Assembly (NCBI GenBank): GCA_964557295.1
Contig: CAZKZP010000001.1
Location: 100,283-164,282, forward strand
Source of the DNA: JBFMHP01 sp964557295
Lineage (GTDB): Bacteria; Pseudomonadota; Gammaproteobacteria; RBG-16-57-12
DNA: 64,000 bases
Direction of reading: 5' to 3'
This document shows, piece by piece, positions 54,853-62,814 of this stretch; positions within the stretch are counted from its first letter, which is position 1; every line of letters begins with the position of its first letter. Both the position numbers and the translations under genes were made by a program. Below the pieces are notes generated by a model. The model searched no databases, was not told where the DNA came from, and saw only the letters and a program-made list of their open reading frames with translations.

Positions 54853-56722
54853 ATGCCCACGGCACAGATGATGACCTCAGCGAAACTCCCCGCACACATC
54901 CATCGGCTCTCCACCCAGGTGGCCAATCAGATCGCCGCCGGCGAGGTGGTGGAGCGGCCGGCCTCGGTGGCCAAGGAACTCCTGGAAAACGCGCTCGATG
55001 CCGGCGCCAGCCGCATCGACATCGACATCGAACAGGGCGGTCTCAAATTGATCCGGGTGCGCGACAACGGCTGCGGCATCTATCGCGCGGAAATGCCCCT
55101 GGCCTTGAGCCGCCATGCGACCAGCAAAATCAAGGATGCGCGGGACCTCGAAGGCGTGGCCTCGCTCGGCTTTCGCGGCGAGGCCCTGCCGAGCATCAGC
55201 TCGGTGGCGCGCCTGACCCTGACATCCCGCACCGCGGACAGCGCCAGCGGCTGGCAACTGCATGGGGATGGCAGCGACGCGCTTGGCGATCCCGCGCCCG
55301 CCCCGCACCTGACCGGCACCACCGTGGAAGTGTGCGATCTGTTCTACAACACGCCGGCGCGGCGCAAATTCCTGCGCGCGGAAAAAACCGAATTCGCCCA
55401 TCTGGAAGAGGTGGTCAAGCGCATCGCCCTGAGCCGCTTCGATGTCACCCTCGCCCTCACGCACAACCACAAGACCGTAAAGGTGTTTCGCGCCGCGGAG
55501 GACGCGGCGGCGGAGGAGAAACGCATCGCCGAGGTGTGTGGNNNNNNNNNNGTGTGGCGCAGCCTTCATCGAGCAGGCCGTACGGCTCGATTTCGACGCG
55601 GCGGGCATGCGGCTGCGGGGTTGGATCGCCCAGCCGGCCTTCTCGCGCAGCCAGGCCGATCTGCAATATTTCTTCGTCAATGGCCGCGTGGTGCGCGACA
55701 AACTGGTCACCCACGCGATCCGCCAAGCCTATCAGGACGTGCTGTTCGCCGGTCGCCATCCAGCCTATGTGCTGTATCTGCACATCGATCCGGGGCAGGT
55801 CGATGTCAATGTGCATCCGACCAAGCACGAGGTGCGCTTCCGCGAGGGACGGCACGTGCACGACTTTCTGTTCCGCGCGATTCACCAGGCCCTCGCGGAT
55901 CTGCGCCCCGGCGCGAAACCGGAGGTGGTCTATGAAACGGTCGCGCCGGAGCCGGATCGGGTGATGACCTCGGCTGCGCCTGCCGCGAGCGTGGCCGCCT
56001 GGTTCAACCGCAATTCTCAGCGCGCCATGCCCTTGCAGGTGAATGAGCCGCTGGCGGTATATGCCAGCATGCATCCAAATCAACAGGGGCTGGAGACGGC
56101 GCCGGCGACTCACAGTGAGGCGCCGGCGAGTGACGACATGCCGCCCCTCGGCTTTGCCCTGGCGCAGTTGCACGGGGTATACGTGCTGGCACAGAATGCG
56201 CGCGGCTTGGTGATCGTCGACATGCACGCCGCGCATGAACGCATCACCTACGAGCGCATGAAGACCGCGTTTCATGGCGACGGCCTCAAATCCCAGCCGC
56301 TCCTGGTCCCGGTGACCATCGCGGTGAGCGAGCGCGAGGCCGATCTGGTCGATGAACAGCGCGAGTTTTTCGCCGCGCTCGGATTCGAGATCTCGCGCCT
56401 GGGACCCGAGGCCGTGCTGGTGCGGCACGTGCCAGCGCTGCTGAAACACGCCAATATCGAGCAACTGGTGCGTGATGTGCTGTCGGATATGGTGGTGCAC
56501 GGACACAGTCAGCGCGTGGCGCATGAGATCAATGAATTACTGGCCACCATGGCCTGCCATGGAGCCGTGCGCGCCCACCGCCAGTTGAGCCTCCAGGAGA
56601 TGAACGCCTTGTTGCGGGACATGGAACGCACCGAGCGCAGCGGCCAGTGCAACCACGGGCGGCCGACCTGGACGCAGCTCGCCATGGGCGAACTCGATAA
56701 ACTCTTTTTGCGCGGTCAGTAG
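54853..56722 (+). CDS. mutL: DNA mismatch repair protein MutL (one assembly gap)
   Basis: MutL links mismatch recognition by MutS to strand removal. The GHKL ATPase domain is complete: STQVANQIAAGEVVERPASV, DNGCGIY, SLGFRGEALPSI. After the gap (55542-55551) the chain resumes with CGAAFIEQ, and FVNGRVVRD and VDVNVHPTKHEVRF follow. The C-terminal dimerisation domain has no endonuclease DQHA-x2-E-x4-E motif, as in MutH-using gammaproteobacteria. GTG 54844, ATG 54853 or ATG 54868 could start it. The gap flanks share GTGTGG, so little may be missing. Confidence 0.93.
55542..55551. other. Assembly gap (10 N) in mutL
   Basis: Ten N with GTGTGG on both sides. Joining them as one GTGTGG gives EVCGAAFIEQ with no break, so the gap is probably a failed overlap. 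Confidence 0.95.
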
Positions 56723-56740
56723 GACCAAGCCGGGGAAACG

Positions 56741-57211
56741 ATGACACCGAGACAGATTCGAATAGTGATTGCGATCGCGATCGTGATCGCGGCGGGCGTG
56801 CTGGCGGTCAGTCGCCTGGGCACGCATGTGCACGATGCAACCTTGCATGGCTGGTATGTCGATGCCGGCGGGTATGCCCAGGCGGTGGAAGAGCAGCGGC
56901 GTTCCGGCAAGCCGATCGTGGTGTACTTTTATACCCAGTGGTGCGAGTCGTGCAAGACGTTCCGCGAAAGGGTGTTGACGGCAGCGCCGGTCAAAGACTA
57001 TTTGCGCGATTATCTGACCGTGCACGTCGATCTCGAGGCCGGACCGCGCGAAGCGCAGTTGGGCAGCGATTTCGGTGTGTTCGGATTTCCCGCATTTTAT
57101 GTCGAGGCGCGCCCTGATCGGGCAGCGGTCAATATCCTGCGCACCACGGAGCTGACGCCGGAAGGCTTTATCAAAATCTGCGACGACGAACGCGCGCGGC
57201 AGTCTATTTAG
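56741..57211 (+). CDS. Membrane-anchored thioredoxin-like protein
   Basis: The 156-residue protein has one N-terminal membrane segment (about residues 7-25) and a periplasmic thioredoxin domain with active site FYTQWCESCKTFR and the cis-Pro segment FGFPAFYV. The motif WCESC with TFRERVL following is like the C-terminal domain of DsbD. Probably a periplasmic reductant or isomerase partner. It follows mutL by 18 bases and ends convergently, with an 8-base overlap with the next gene. Confidence 0.83.
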   Translation: MTPRQIRIVIAIAIVIAAGVLAVSRLGTHVHDATLHGWYVDAGGYAQAVEEQRRSGKPIVVYFYTQWCESCKTFRERVLTAAPVKDYLRDYLTVHVDLEAGPREAQLGSDFGVFGFPAFYVEARPDRAAVNILRTTELTPEGFIKICDDERARQSI

Positions 57212-58667
57212 ACAGCTGTTCTCTCATCGCGAAGAACCGCGAAATCAGATCCGGATCATCGAAATGCCGTTTCCCGAGGAAGGCGATGGCGTGCGTCCCC
57301 TTCTGTCGCATCGCGCCGGGCGAAGGGACACCGAGGGGCCAGAGCAGCCAGCGCTCGGCCCGCTCGGTGCCCGGTACCAGTCCGGTCTCATCGAACATGC
57401 TGCGATATCCGCCGGCTGGCAGCGGCAGGGAACGCAGTTCGTCGTAGGCGAGCTGCGTGTAGGTGTGGCCGGTGCGGGTTTGGGCATCGCTGGTCAGGAT
57501 GCGCTGAATGTAGTGATTGCCCGAGGCGATGCGTAGCACATAGCGCGCGCCATGCGGCAATGTGGGCAATGTTTGCGCGATCAAAGGCGGTTCCGGCGCG
57601 TTGTCGATCGCGGTTTGATTGAGTGCGAGCGACTCAGCGGGATAGAAGTGATGATAGCAGCCACAGTTGTGCATGCTGTCGACGAGCAGGGGTGCGCCGT
57701 TCTCGCTCAAAGTGACGCGAACGGTGATGCCGTCGAGCCTTCCGCTGTAGATGTCGAAGCGCCCGGTGCTGGGGCGGGAGCGAAACCAGATCGTGTAGTT
57801 GAGTTGCAGTAGCGCCGCGCCGTGAAACTGCGTCAAGTCATGATGCCGATAGACCACCGGTTGGCGCGCTTCCACCTGCGCCCGTCCGTTCTCATCCAGC
57901 ACGATCTTGCCGATCCGGTCGTTGTCGTCGCGCGTGTCCACTACCCAGATGGGCGCATAGTGATCGAATAATCGGTTCAAGTCTTCCGGCGCCGGGAGCG
58001 GAATCCCCAAGGGATTATCGCGCATGCGCGCCATGAGGGCGTTGAGTTCGTCTGTACTCAGGAAGGCTGAGTCCGGCGCGTAACGGGAGAATTCCCCCTT
58101 CCGCCCTAGCCGATCCAGCGGCTGCGTGAAGGTTTGTAACGTCGCGGCTTGCAGCCGCCGTATCCGCTGTTTGACGATCAGCGAGGTCAGCGGATAGAGG
58201 CCGAACACACGCTGCGCATCCCGATAATCATCCGGAATGTCGATCCGCTCGGGCAGTCGCGGCGATTCGCGCAGCACTTGCGCGCTGCATCGCTGGTACT
58301 GTGCGAACACGGGTTCCCACTGCGCGGAGTCCAGGTTGCGAAGTTCCGCTGCCCTGGCGTGCAGATCGAGCTGGCGCAGTTGACTCAGCCAATACCGGGC
58401 CTGCTCCGGCGTGAGCGTGCGCGGATCATACGTGCTGAAGAAACGATTCGCGCGCAAATGAGGCAGGCCCGGAAGCGCATGCTCCTGCGCATCCTGTTTG
58501 CGATGACGGTGGACAGTCTCATCGACGTCATGAAGAAATTGGCGGCATTGCGCGGGGCTGCTGGAAGCTGGCTCTGTTTCCACCGCCGGAAGGCGTACGG
58601 GTTGCGGGGCGGCGCAACCGCATAGCAGCAGAACGAAGACTAGCGGGAATACGGCATAGGGCGGCAT
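57204..58667 (-). CDS. Large lipoprotein of unknown function
   Basis: The 487-residue protein has a lipoprotein signal ending LLLCGC. The mature part is soluble. Two segments look conserved: GIPLPAPEDLNRLFDHYAPI followed by acidic IWVVDTRDDNDRIG, and DSMHNCGCYHHFYPAESLAL with Cys-x-Cys and two His, suggestive of a metal site. I do not recognise a family with certainty. Single gene with ATG 58667. Confidence 0.7.
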   Translation of the reverse strand: MPPYAVFPLVFVLLLCGCAAPQPVRLPAVETEPASSSPAQCRQFLHDVDETVHRHRKQDAQEHALPGLPHLRANRFFSTYDPRTLTPEQARYWLSQLRQLDLHARAAELRNLDSAQWEPVFAQYQRCSAQVLRESPRLPERIDIPDDYRDAQRVFGLYPLTSLIVKQRIRRLQAATLQTFTQPLDRLGRKGEFSRYAPDSAFLSTDELNALMARMRDNPLGIPLPAPEDLNRLFDHYAPIWVVDTRDDNDRIGKIVLDENGRAQVEARQPVVYRHHDLTQFHGAALLQLNYTIWFRSRPSTGRFDIYSGRLDGITVRVTLSENGAPLLVDSMHNCGCYHHFYPAESLALNQTAIDNAPEPPLIAQTLPTLPHGARYVLRIASGNHYIQRILTSDAQTRTGHTYTQLAYDELRSLPLPAGGYRSMFDETGLVPGTERAERWLLWPLGVPSPGAMRQKGTHAIAFLGKRHFDDPDLISRFFAMREQLSK

Positions 58668-58721
58668 GGCGGTGCTTTTGAGGGGCTAACGCATCAGTAT
58701 AGATGCGCGAGCCTGGCGCCG

Positions 58722-58874
58722 CTAATTCGTGCGGCTGGTGTCGAGAAAATACTGATAGGAATCCATGAAAAAATTGATGCGCATTTCACTGGTCTTGTTG
58801 GGGTCGTGCAGGTAAGCGGCGATCATTCTTTGCAGCTTCCAGTACCACCACTCTTTCAGTTCGATCTTGCTCAT
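58722..58874 (-). CDS. 50-residue small protein
   Basis: This short ORF starts at ATG 58874 with GGAGAAGG eight bases upstream and ends with TAG at 58722. The peptide is rich in aromatics: MSKIELKEWWYWKLQRMI at the start and FFMDSYQYFLDTSRTN at the end, with two amphipathic helices and a charged centre (HDPNKTSEMR). Codon use and the strong ribosome-binding site argue that it is real. No membrane segment or signal peptide. I know no function. Confidence 0.72.
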   Translation of the reverse strand: MSKIELKEWWYWKLQRMIAAYLHDPNKTSEMRINFFMDSYQYFLDTSRTN

Positions 58875-58986
58875 ATCCCTTCTCCTCGCTTCATTTGCCA
58901 CGATGTTACCCGGGCTGTATTACAGTTTAATGATGGACGAAGGGGGAGGCTGTGATAAAGCTCCCATTCTGCGCGTGCATATTCAC

Positions 58987-59316
58987 TCACGCCGCGTTCA
59001 GATTTTCCTGTTTGACGAAAGGGACTTGTGCCTGGTCCGGCGCGAGGTGGCTTCTTCGGCAAAGCCCATGCGCGCACTGGTCGTCGATCCGCGCCCGCGC
59101 GATGTTGTCATGGCAGGCGAGCAGGAATAGCCTTCGGATCAATTGTTGAGCCGTAACGAGGCTCTTGCAGGCGATGCATTGCGCGGGCAGCGGCGCGATT
59201 TGGCTCGGTGGGATTTTTTCCAGGCGCCATTGGTGCAAGACATAGCCGGTGTCCCCATCGATCAGTGCCAATTGGGGGCTGCCGCTGTCGATCCACATAT
59301 CCATCACGATCTTCAT
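58987..59316 (-). CDS. Small Cys-containing protein behind a Fur box
   Basis: The 109-residue protein starts at ATG 59316 with GGAGGAG close upstream. It begins MKIVMDMWIDSGSPQLALID with a two-strand hairpin (SGSPQLALIDGDTGYVLHQW), and contains CIACKSLVTAQQL, LLACHDNIA and HGLCRRSH: four Cys and several His, possibly a metal site. No family recognised. A Fur-type operator lies 30 bases upstream, so expression is likely iron-repressed. Confidence 0.68.
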   Translation of the reverse strand: MKIVMDMWIDSGSPQLALIDGDTGYVLHQWRLEKIPPSQIAPLPAQCIACKSLVTAQQLIRRLFLLACHDNIARARIDDQCAHGLCRRSHLAPDQAQVPFVKQENLNAA

Positions 59317-59346
59317 CCGGGATCTCCTCCGATCAATGTATTATTT

Positions 59347-59365
59347 ACAAATGATAATCATTCTC
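59347..59365 (-). promoter_or_regulatory. Candidate Fur box
   Basis: The 19-base site ACAAATGATAATCATTCTC matches 15 of 19 positions of the Fur consensus and contains the core ATGATAATCATT, a perfect 12-base palindrome. It lies 31-49 bases upstream of the ATG at 59316, where a promoter would be. Confidence 0.7.
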
Positions 59366-59396
59366 AATAATATGTCAAGAGGCGGGTATCAGAAAT

Positions 59397-59424
59397 GAAA
59401 AAGGCCGGCAAGCGCCGGCCTTTT
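59397..59424. terminator. Terminator after the class I cytochrome c gene
   Basis: AAAAGGCCGG, short loop, CCGGCCTTTT palindrome 22 bases downstream of the minus-strand cytochrome gene. It also insulates the Fur-box gene from readthrough. Confidence 0.85.
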
Positions 59425-59445
59425 GGATGTGGCGTGTAGCCGAGA

Positions 59446-59769
59446 TTATTTCTTCAGAGAGATGATGAAGTCGGCCAGCTTGGCGGCTTCTTCGGCAGTA
59501 ACGCGCTTCTGAGCGGGCATCGGAACATTGCCCCACTTGCCGCGGCTGCCATTGGTGATGCTGGCGACCAAGGTGTCTTTTGCGGCCGCATCGGCTTTGT
59601 ATTTCTCTGAAACGTCATTCCAGGAGGGACCGACGACCTTCTTGTCAACGGCGTGGCATGCCATGCAACCGCTCTTCTTCGCCAACTCCAGGGCTTCGTC
59701 CGCATAGGCTTGCGCGCCGGCCAGCATCATAACCACAGGTACTACAGAAGCTGTCAGAATTTTTTTCAT
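59446..59769 (-). CDS. Class I c-type cytochrome (c551/c552 type)
   Basis: A periplasmic electron carrier of 107 residues with a signal peptide (about residues 1-23, ending AYA). One heme c motif, CMACH, is followed by VVGPSWNDVSEKY, and the distal Met ligand is in GNVPMPAQ. The size and pattern match cytochrome c551/c552 donors to terminal oxidases or nitrite reductase. Monocistronic, with its own terminator. Confidence 0.93.
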   Translation of the reverse strand: MKKILTASVVPVVMMLAGAQAYADEALELAKKSGCMACHAVDKKVVGPSWNDVSEKYKADAAAKDTLVASITNGSRGKWGNVPMPAQKRVTAEEAAKLADFIISLKK

Positions 59770-60280
59770 TGCAATGTCCTCATGATTTCACTTGATTCTT
59801 CTCCATTTCGCGGGCCTGCTACCGGCCCCGTGCATCCATGTACGATCCCATCGTATTCACGAAGTCATGAATCAAGACTGAATGGATTGTGAAAGAGTGT
59901 GCACAGGCACTCGTTTTCAAACTAAAACCCTCTCCCAGCAGGTGCTGGGAGAAAAGTCCGGGAATTATAGTTTTAATTTTGTGTTCAGGCAATGTTCATA
60001 TTGCGGGGCGGTGCCGAGTACAGCGGCTGCGGTGGATCATAGGCAAGATTGTAGAGCGCGAACTGCCGCCGGCTCCAGCAATTTGGCGTTCTCGATGGCT
60101 TTGAGCGGGAAAGGGATTGATCCCGGATTTCCCGTGAGGGGCTGCTACGAAAGTGCAATACGATTGCTAATGGAAAAACTGGGTTGAATTGTAGTACTTT
60201 GTTAAAAGTGCAATGACCCTCTTTATGTCCGACTAAACTTCTATATATTAGGGGCTTACGCATTGCGTAAGGAGAAAAAG
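59770..60280. other. Intergenic region, 511 bp, no convincing gene
   Basis: AT-richer than its surroundings. It holds one 8-bp hairpin with a tetraloop (CTCCCAGC / GCTGGGAG, 59932-59951) and, close to the next start, a 17-base palindrome at 60255-60271. The ORFs in it have no family resemblance or ribosome-binding sites. A short minus-strand stretch near 60050-60120 reads KAIENAKLLEPAAVRAL and might be a decayed coding fragment. Confidence 0.5.
60255..60271 (+). promoter_or_regulatory. Palindrome overlapping the ribosome-binding site
   Basis: CTTACGC-ATT-GCGTAAG, a perfect 7-bp stem with a 3-base loop. Its 3' arm shares AAG with the AAGGAG ribosome-binding site at 60269-60274 of the next gene. 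It could be an operator or an RNA hairpin that lowers translation. Confidence 0.4.
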
Positions 60281-60649
60281 ATGCGCAGAGGAATCTCGCT
60301 TGCGTGTTTGCTGATGATCCCGGTCCTAACCGCGTGGGCCGAGGAGATGGAGAAATTCAATGATTGCGCCGATACCGGCCTGAATGTCTGTGAACGGGCG
60401 GGTCAGTGTGCCGTCGAGTCGTCTACGTGGTATCAACACGCCCTCATCGACAAGACGGACGCCTATGCGGCGCAGGAATGGAGCGCGTTGTGCGCGCTTA
60501 GCCACGCCCGCTTGGCACAGGGTGACTGTGCCCCGTATGGGGCGCAGGATTATGTCACCGCCTACCTGAGCTCAACCTCCAGCGTGTTCATCCCGAAAAT
60601 CACGGGCACTCTGGCCTGCGGGCGTATGCTCCCGCATTCCAAACCCTGA
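60281..60649 (+). CDS. Secreted cysteine-rich small protein
   Basis: From ATG 60281, seven bases after AAGGAG, the product has 122 residues with a signal peptide (about residues 1-19, ending AWA). The mature part has seven cysteines (DCADTGLNVCERAGQC, LCAL, GDCAPY, LACGRM), suggestive of disulfides. No family recognised. It has its own upstream region and is convergent with the DUF3047 gene. Confidence 0.65.
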   Translation: MRRGISLACLLMIPVLTAWAEEMEKFNDCADTGLNVCERAGQCAVESSTWYQHALIDKTDAYAAQEWSALCALSHARLAQGDCAPYGAQDYVTAYLSSTSSVFIPKITGTLACGRMLPHSKP

Positions 60650-60682
60650 ATCGGCGGTTTCTTGCCGGGTGATGCGCGCACC

Positions 60683-61342
60683 TCAATCCGCAGAAAAGAA
60701 GATGTCCCCGTAATAGGCTGTGACGGCTTGCCCGGAGTTGTCGGTATCGCTCATGAGGGCGATGGCATCGAGATAGCGGATGTCCTCGCCGAAGTGCCGT
60801 TTGAAATCTTCCCGCACATTGCGTTTTTCCATGCGCCAGCGCCCTGTTTCATCCCCGGTGCCGCGCACGGCGATCATCCGCGCGTGATCGGTATAGGCGT
60901 TGGGCCAGGCGGCGCCCGGTGGTTGCGTGCTGGACCACACATAGTTCAGCGCGCGTGTCTTCCAGAACAACAGCCCGCCCGAGACCACGACGTAAACACG
61001 CGCGGGGTAATCATCACCTTGCTTGCTGCGCTCGTTCACGGCTGCCAACGCATGGTCGATCTTCCATGACCAGTTCAGATAAGGTGTCTGCCACAAATCG
61101 ATCTTGATTTTACGGTAGAGCCCCGAGGCGCTGGCCTGGCTGCGGGCCTGCAACACCCGCTCGGATTCACCGCCAGTGATTTCATACGCGGTGTTTCCCT
61201 TGAAGGATTTTTCCTCCCAGGCATTGAGTTGGCCGCTCTTGAAGTCGCTGACCGGGATGCGTGTGGAGTCGGCCGCGTATGTCCAGGCGCCTGCCGTCAG
61301 AAGGGCGGCTGACAAGAGGACTGTTTTTACCGTTCTATTCAT
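60683..61342 (-). CDS. DUF3047 periplasmic protein
   Basis: The 219-residue protein has a signal peptide (about residues 1-23). The mature part matches DUF3047: LYRKIKIDLWQTPYLNWSWKID, KQGDDYPARVYVVVSGG, LNYVWSSTQPPGAAWPNAYT. The predicted fold is a beta-sandwich resembling carbohydrate-binding modules; the function is unknown. Its start overlaps the stop of the pseudouridine synthase gene, so the two are co-transcribed. Confidence 0.85.
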   Translation of the reverse strand: MNRTVKTVLLSAALLTAGAWTYAADSTRIPVSDFKSGQLNAWEEKSFKGNTAYEITGGESERVLQARSQASASGLYRKIKIDLWQTPYLNWSWKIDHALAAVNERSKQGDDYPARVYVVVSGGLLFWKTRALNYVWSSTQPPGAAWPNAYTDHARMIAVRGTGDETGRWRMEKRNVREDFKRHFGEDIRYLDAIALMSDTDNSGQAVTAYYGDIFFSAD

Positions 61343-62112
61343 GAGCCGTTACCGTATTGTATTCGATCGAGTTCTGCCTCAGTGAGCGGCCGGGTCTTGC
61401 CCTTGGCAAGCGACCCGAGCTCGACCGGGCCGATGCGGATGCGGATCAGGCGCAGCACCTCGGCGCCGATGGCTTCGAGCATGCGCCGGATCTGGCGATT
61501 GAGGCCCTCGTGCAGCGTGATTTCCAGCCAGCAGTTTTTCGTGCCGGCGCGCAGGAGCGTGATCTCGGCGGTGCGTGTGATCACCCCCGGTTCCAGTTCG
61601 ACGCCAGCCGCAAGCCGGCTGAGTTCATCCTGATTCAATATTCGATCGACTTGGACGTGATAGGTCTTGGGCAAATGATGGTCGGGGTCGAGGATCTGCT
61701 GCGCCCAGCGGGTATCGTTGGTAAACAGCAGCAGGCCTTCGCTGGCCATGTCGAGCCGTCCGACGGGAAAGAGCGATTTATCCGCTTCCTGCAAACATGC
61801 ATAGACGGTTTGCCGGCCTTGCTCGTCGCGCGTGGTGGTGACGAGTCCGCGCGGTTTGTTGAGCGCGAGATAGCGCCGGGGCTGTGTGCTGAGCGGCTGG
61901 CCGTCGAGCGTGATTGTGTCGCGGTGCATGTCGAGCCGTTGATCGGGATTGCGGCTGATGCGGCCATTGACGGCGACGCGGCCTGCCTCGATGAGCGCGG
62001 CGGCCTGGGTGCGCGAGGCAACGCCGAGTTTGGATAAGGCGCGCGCCAGGCTCACGCCGCGCCGCTCGTTGGCGGCACGGGGGGCAGCAGGCCTTGCGGC
62101 GGGACGGCGCAT
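61339..62112 (-). CDS. RsuA/RluE/RluF-family pseudouridine synthase
   Basis: ATG 62112 gives 257 residues. An S4-like RNA-binding domain (about residues 20-75, LARALSKLGVASRTQAAALIEAGRV) precedes the catalytic domain, with the active aspartate in PVGRLDMASEGLLLFTNDT and the family ending LHEGLNRQIRRMLEAIG. It probably modifies 23S rRNA (RluE, RluF or RluB group) or 16S (RsuA); the exact site cannot be told. It overlaps the lipoprotein gene upstream and DUF3047 downstream. Confidence 0.9.
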   Translation of the reverse strand: MRRPAARPAAPRAANERRGVSLARALSKLGVASRTQAAALIEAGRVAVNGRISRNPDQRLDMHRDTITLDGQPLSTQPRRYLALNKPRGLVTTTRDEQGRQTVYACLQEADKSLFPVGRLDMASEGLLLFTNDTRWAQQILDPDHHLPKTYHVQVDRILNQDELSRLAAGVELEPGVITRTAEITLLRAGTKNCWLEITLHEGLNRQIRRMLEAIGAEVLRLIRIRIGPVELGSLAKGKTRPLTEAELDRIQYGNGS

Positions 62113-62381
62113 CACGGTTGCGCCTTGCGGATGCCGGTCCAACGGTCCTTGCCATCATGCGCCTGCGCGGCATGTGCGGCGGCGTCTTGCTCGGCCTCGT
62201 GCGCATGTGTGCGGCAAGGGCCGAACCAGCCCTTCAGGCGGTGGTCGCTGTGGGTGCAGACGGCGTAATACGATTGCCCGGGCGGACAGCCGGAGGCATC
62301 CGGATAATTGCCTTCGCAACCCGGCAGCGCGGGAATCAGCCCGGCGATCATAATCAACGAAAGCGGCTTACCGGTGCGCAT
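62112..62381 (-). CDS. Small putative lipoprotein
   Basis: The 89-residue protein has a lipobox-like IPALPGC after a short hydrophobic segment. The mature part has CPPGQSYYAVCTHSDHRLKGWFGPC, then an Ala/His-rich, charged tail. Three cysteines after the lipid site could form disulfides. Its ends overlap both neighbours (13-14 bases with GNAT, 1 base with the pseudouridine synthase), so it is translated as part of one operon. No known family. Confidence 0.65.
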   Translation of the reverse strand: MRTGKPLSLIMIAGLIPALPGCEGNYPDASGCPPGQSYYAVCTHSDHRLKGWFGPCRTHAHEAEQDAAAHAAQAHDGKDRWTGIRKAQP

Positions 62382-62814
62382 GACCGAGTTCTCGCATCAT
62401 GTGCCGGTGCGGGATGCCGGCATCCATGAAAACATCGCTCGTGACGATGAAGCCGTGGCGTTCGTAAAACGCGATGGCGTGGGTCTGGGCATCGAGCATC
62501 ACGCGCGGCAAGCCGCGTTGTCGCGCGAGCTCGATGAGTCGTTGCAGCATCGCGCTGCCAACGCCCTGTCCGCGCCAGGCCGGCAACACCGACATGCGGC
62601 CGATATGGCCGTCGGCGAGCAGCCGCGCCGTACCGATCGGCTGCGCGCCGCCGCGCGCCAGCACGTGCACGCACGCCTCATCCAATCCGTCCCACTCCAG
62701 ATCGACGGGCACGCCCTGCTCGCGCAGGAACACCGTTTCGCGGATGAATATCAGCTCCGCCTTGGCCTCGGCCCAGGTGACGGCTGTGATAATGAACGGT
62801 GGATCGTTGCTCAT
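62368..62814 (-). CDS. GNAT family N-acetyltransferase
   Basis: ATG 62814 gives 148 residues; an in-frame start at 62862 would extend into the next gene. The acetyl-CoA-binding motif A is present as LPAWRGQGVGSAMLQRLIELA, with IGRMSVL before and FYERHGF after. The N-terminal part (ELIFIRETVFLREQGVP) is the ElaA-like/YjcF-like subgroup. The substrate is unknown. It overlaps roxA by four bases. Confidence 0.88.
   Translation of the reverse strand: MSNDPPFIITAVTWAEAKAELIFIRETVFLREQGVPVDLEWDGLDEACVHVLARGGAQPIGTARLLADGHIGRMSVLPAWRGQGVGSAMLQRLIELARQRGLPRVMLDAQTHAIAFYERHGFIVTSDVFMDAGIPHRHMMRELGHAHR

Noticed and set aside
58867..59130. Plus-strand ORF of 87 codons
   Set aside because: It overlaps the minus-strand 50-residue and Fur-box genes, has no ribosome-binding site, and its peptide has no family-like pattern.
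59882..60263. ORFs on both strands in the 59.8-60.3 kb intergenic region
   Set aside because: No ribosome-binding site or domain resemblance; composition differs from real genes here. Only a possible decayed fragment was noted.
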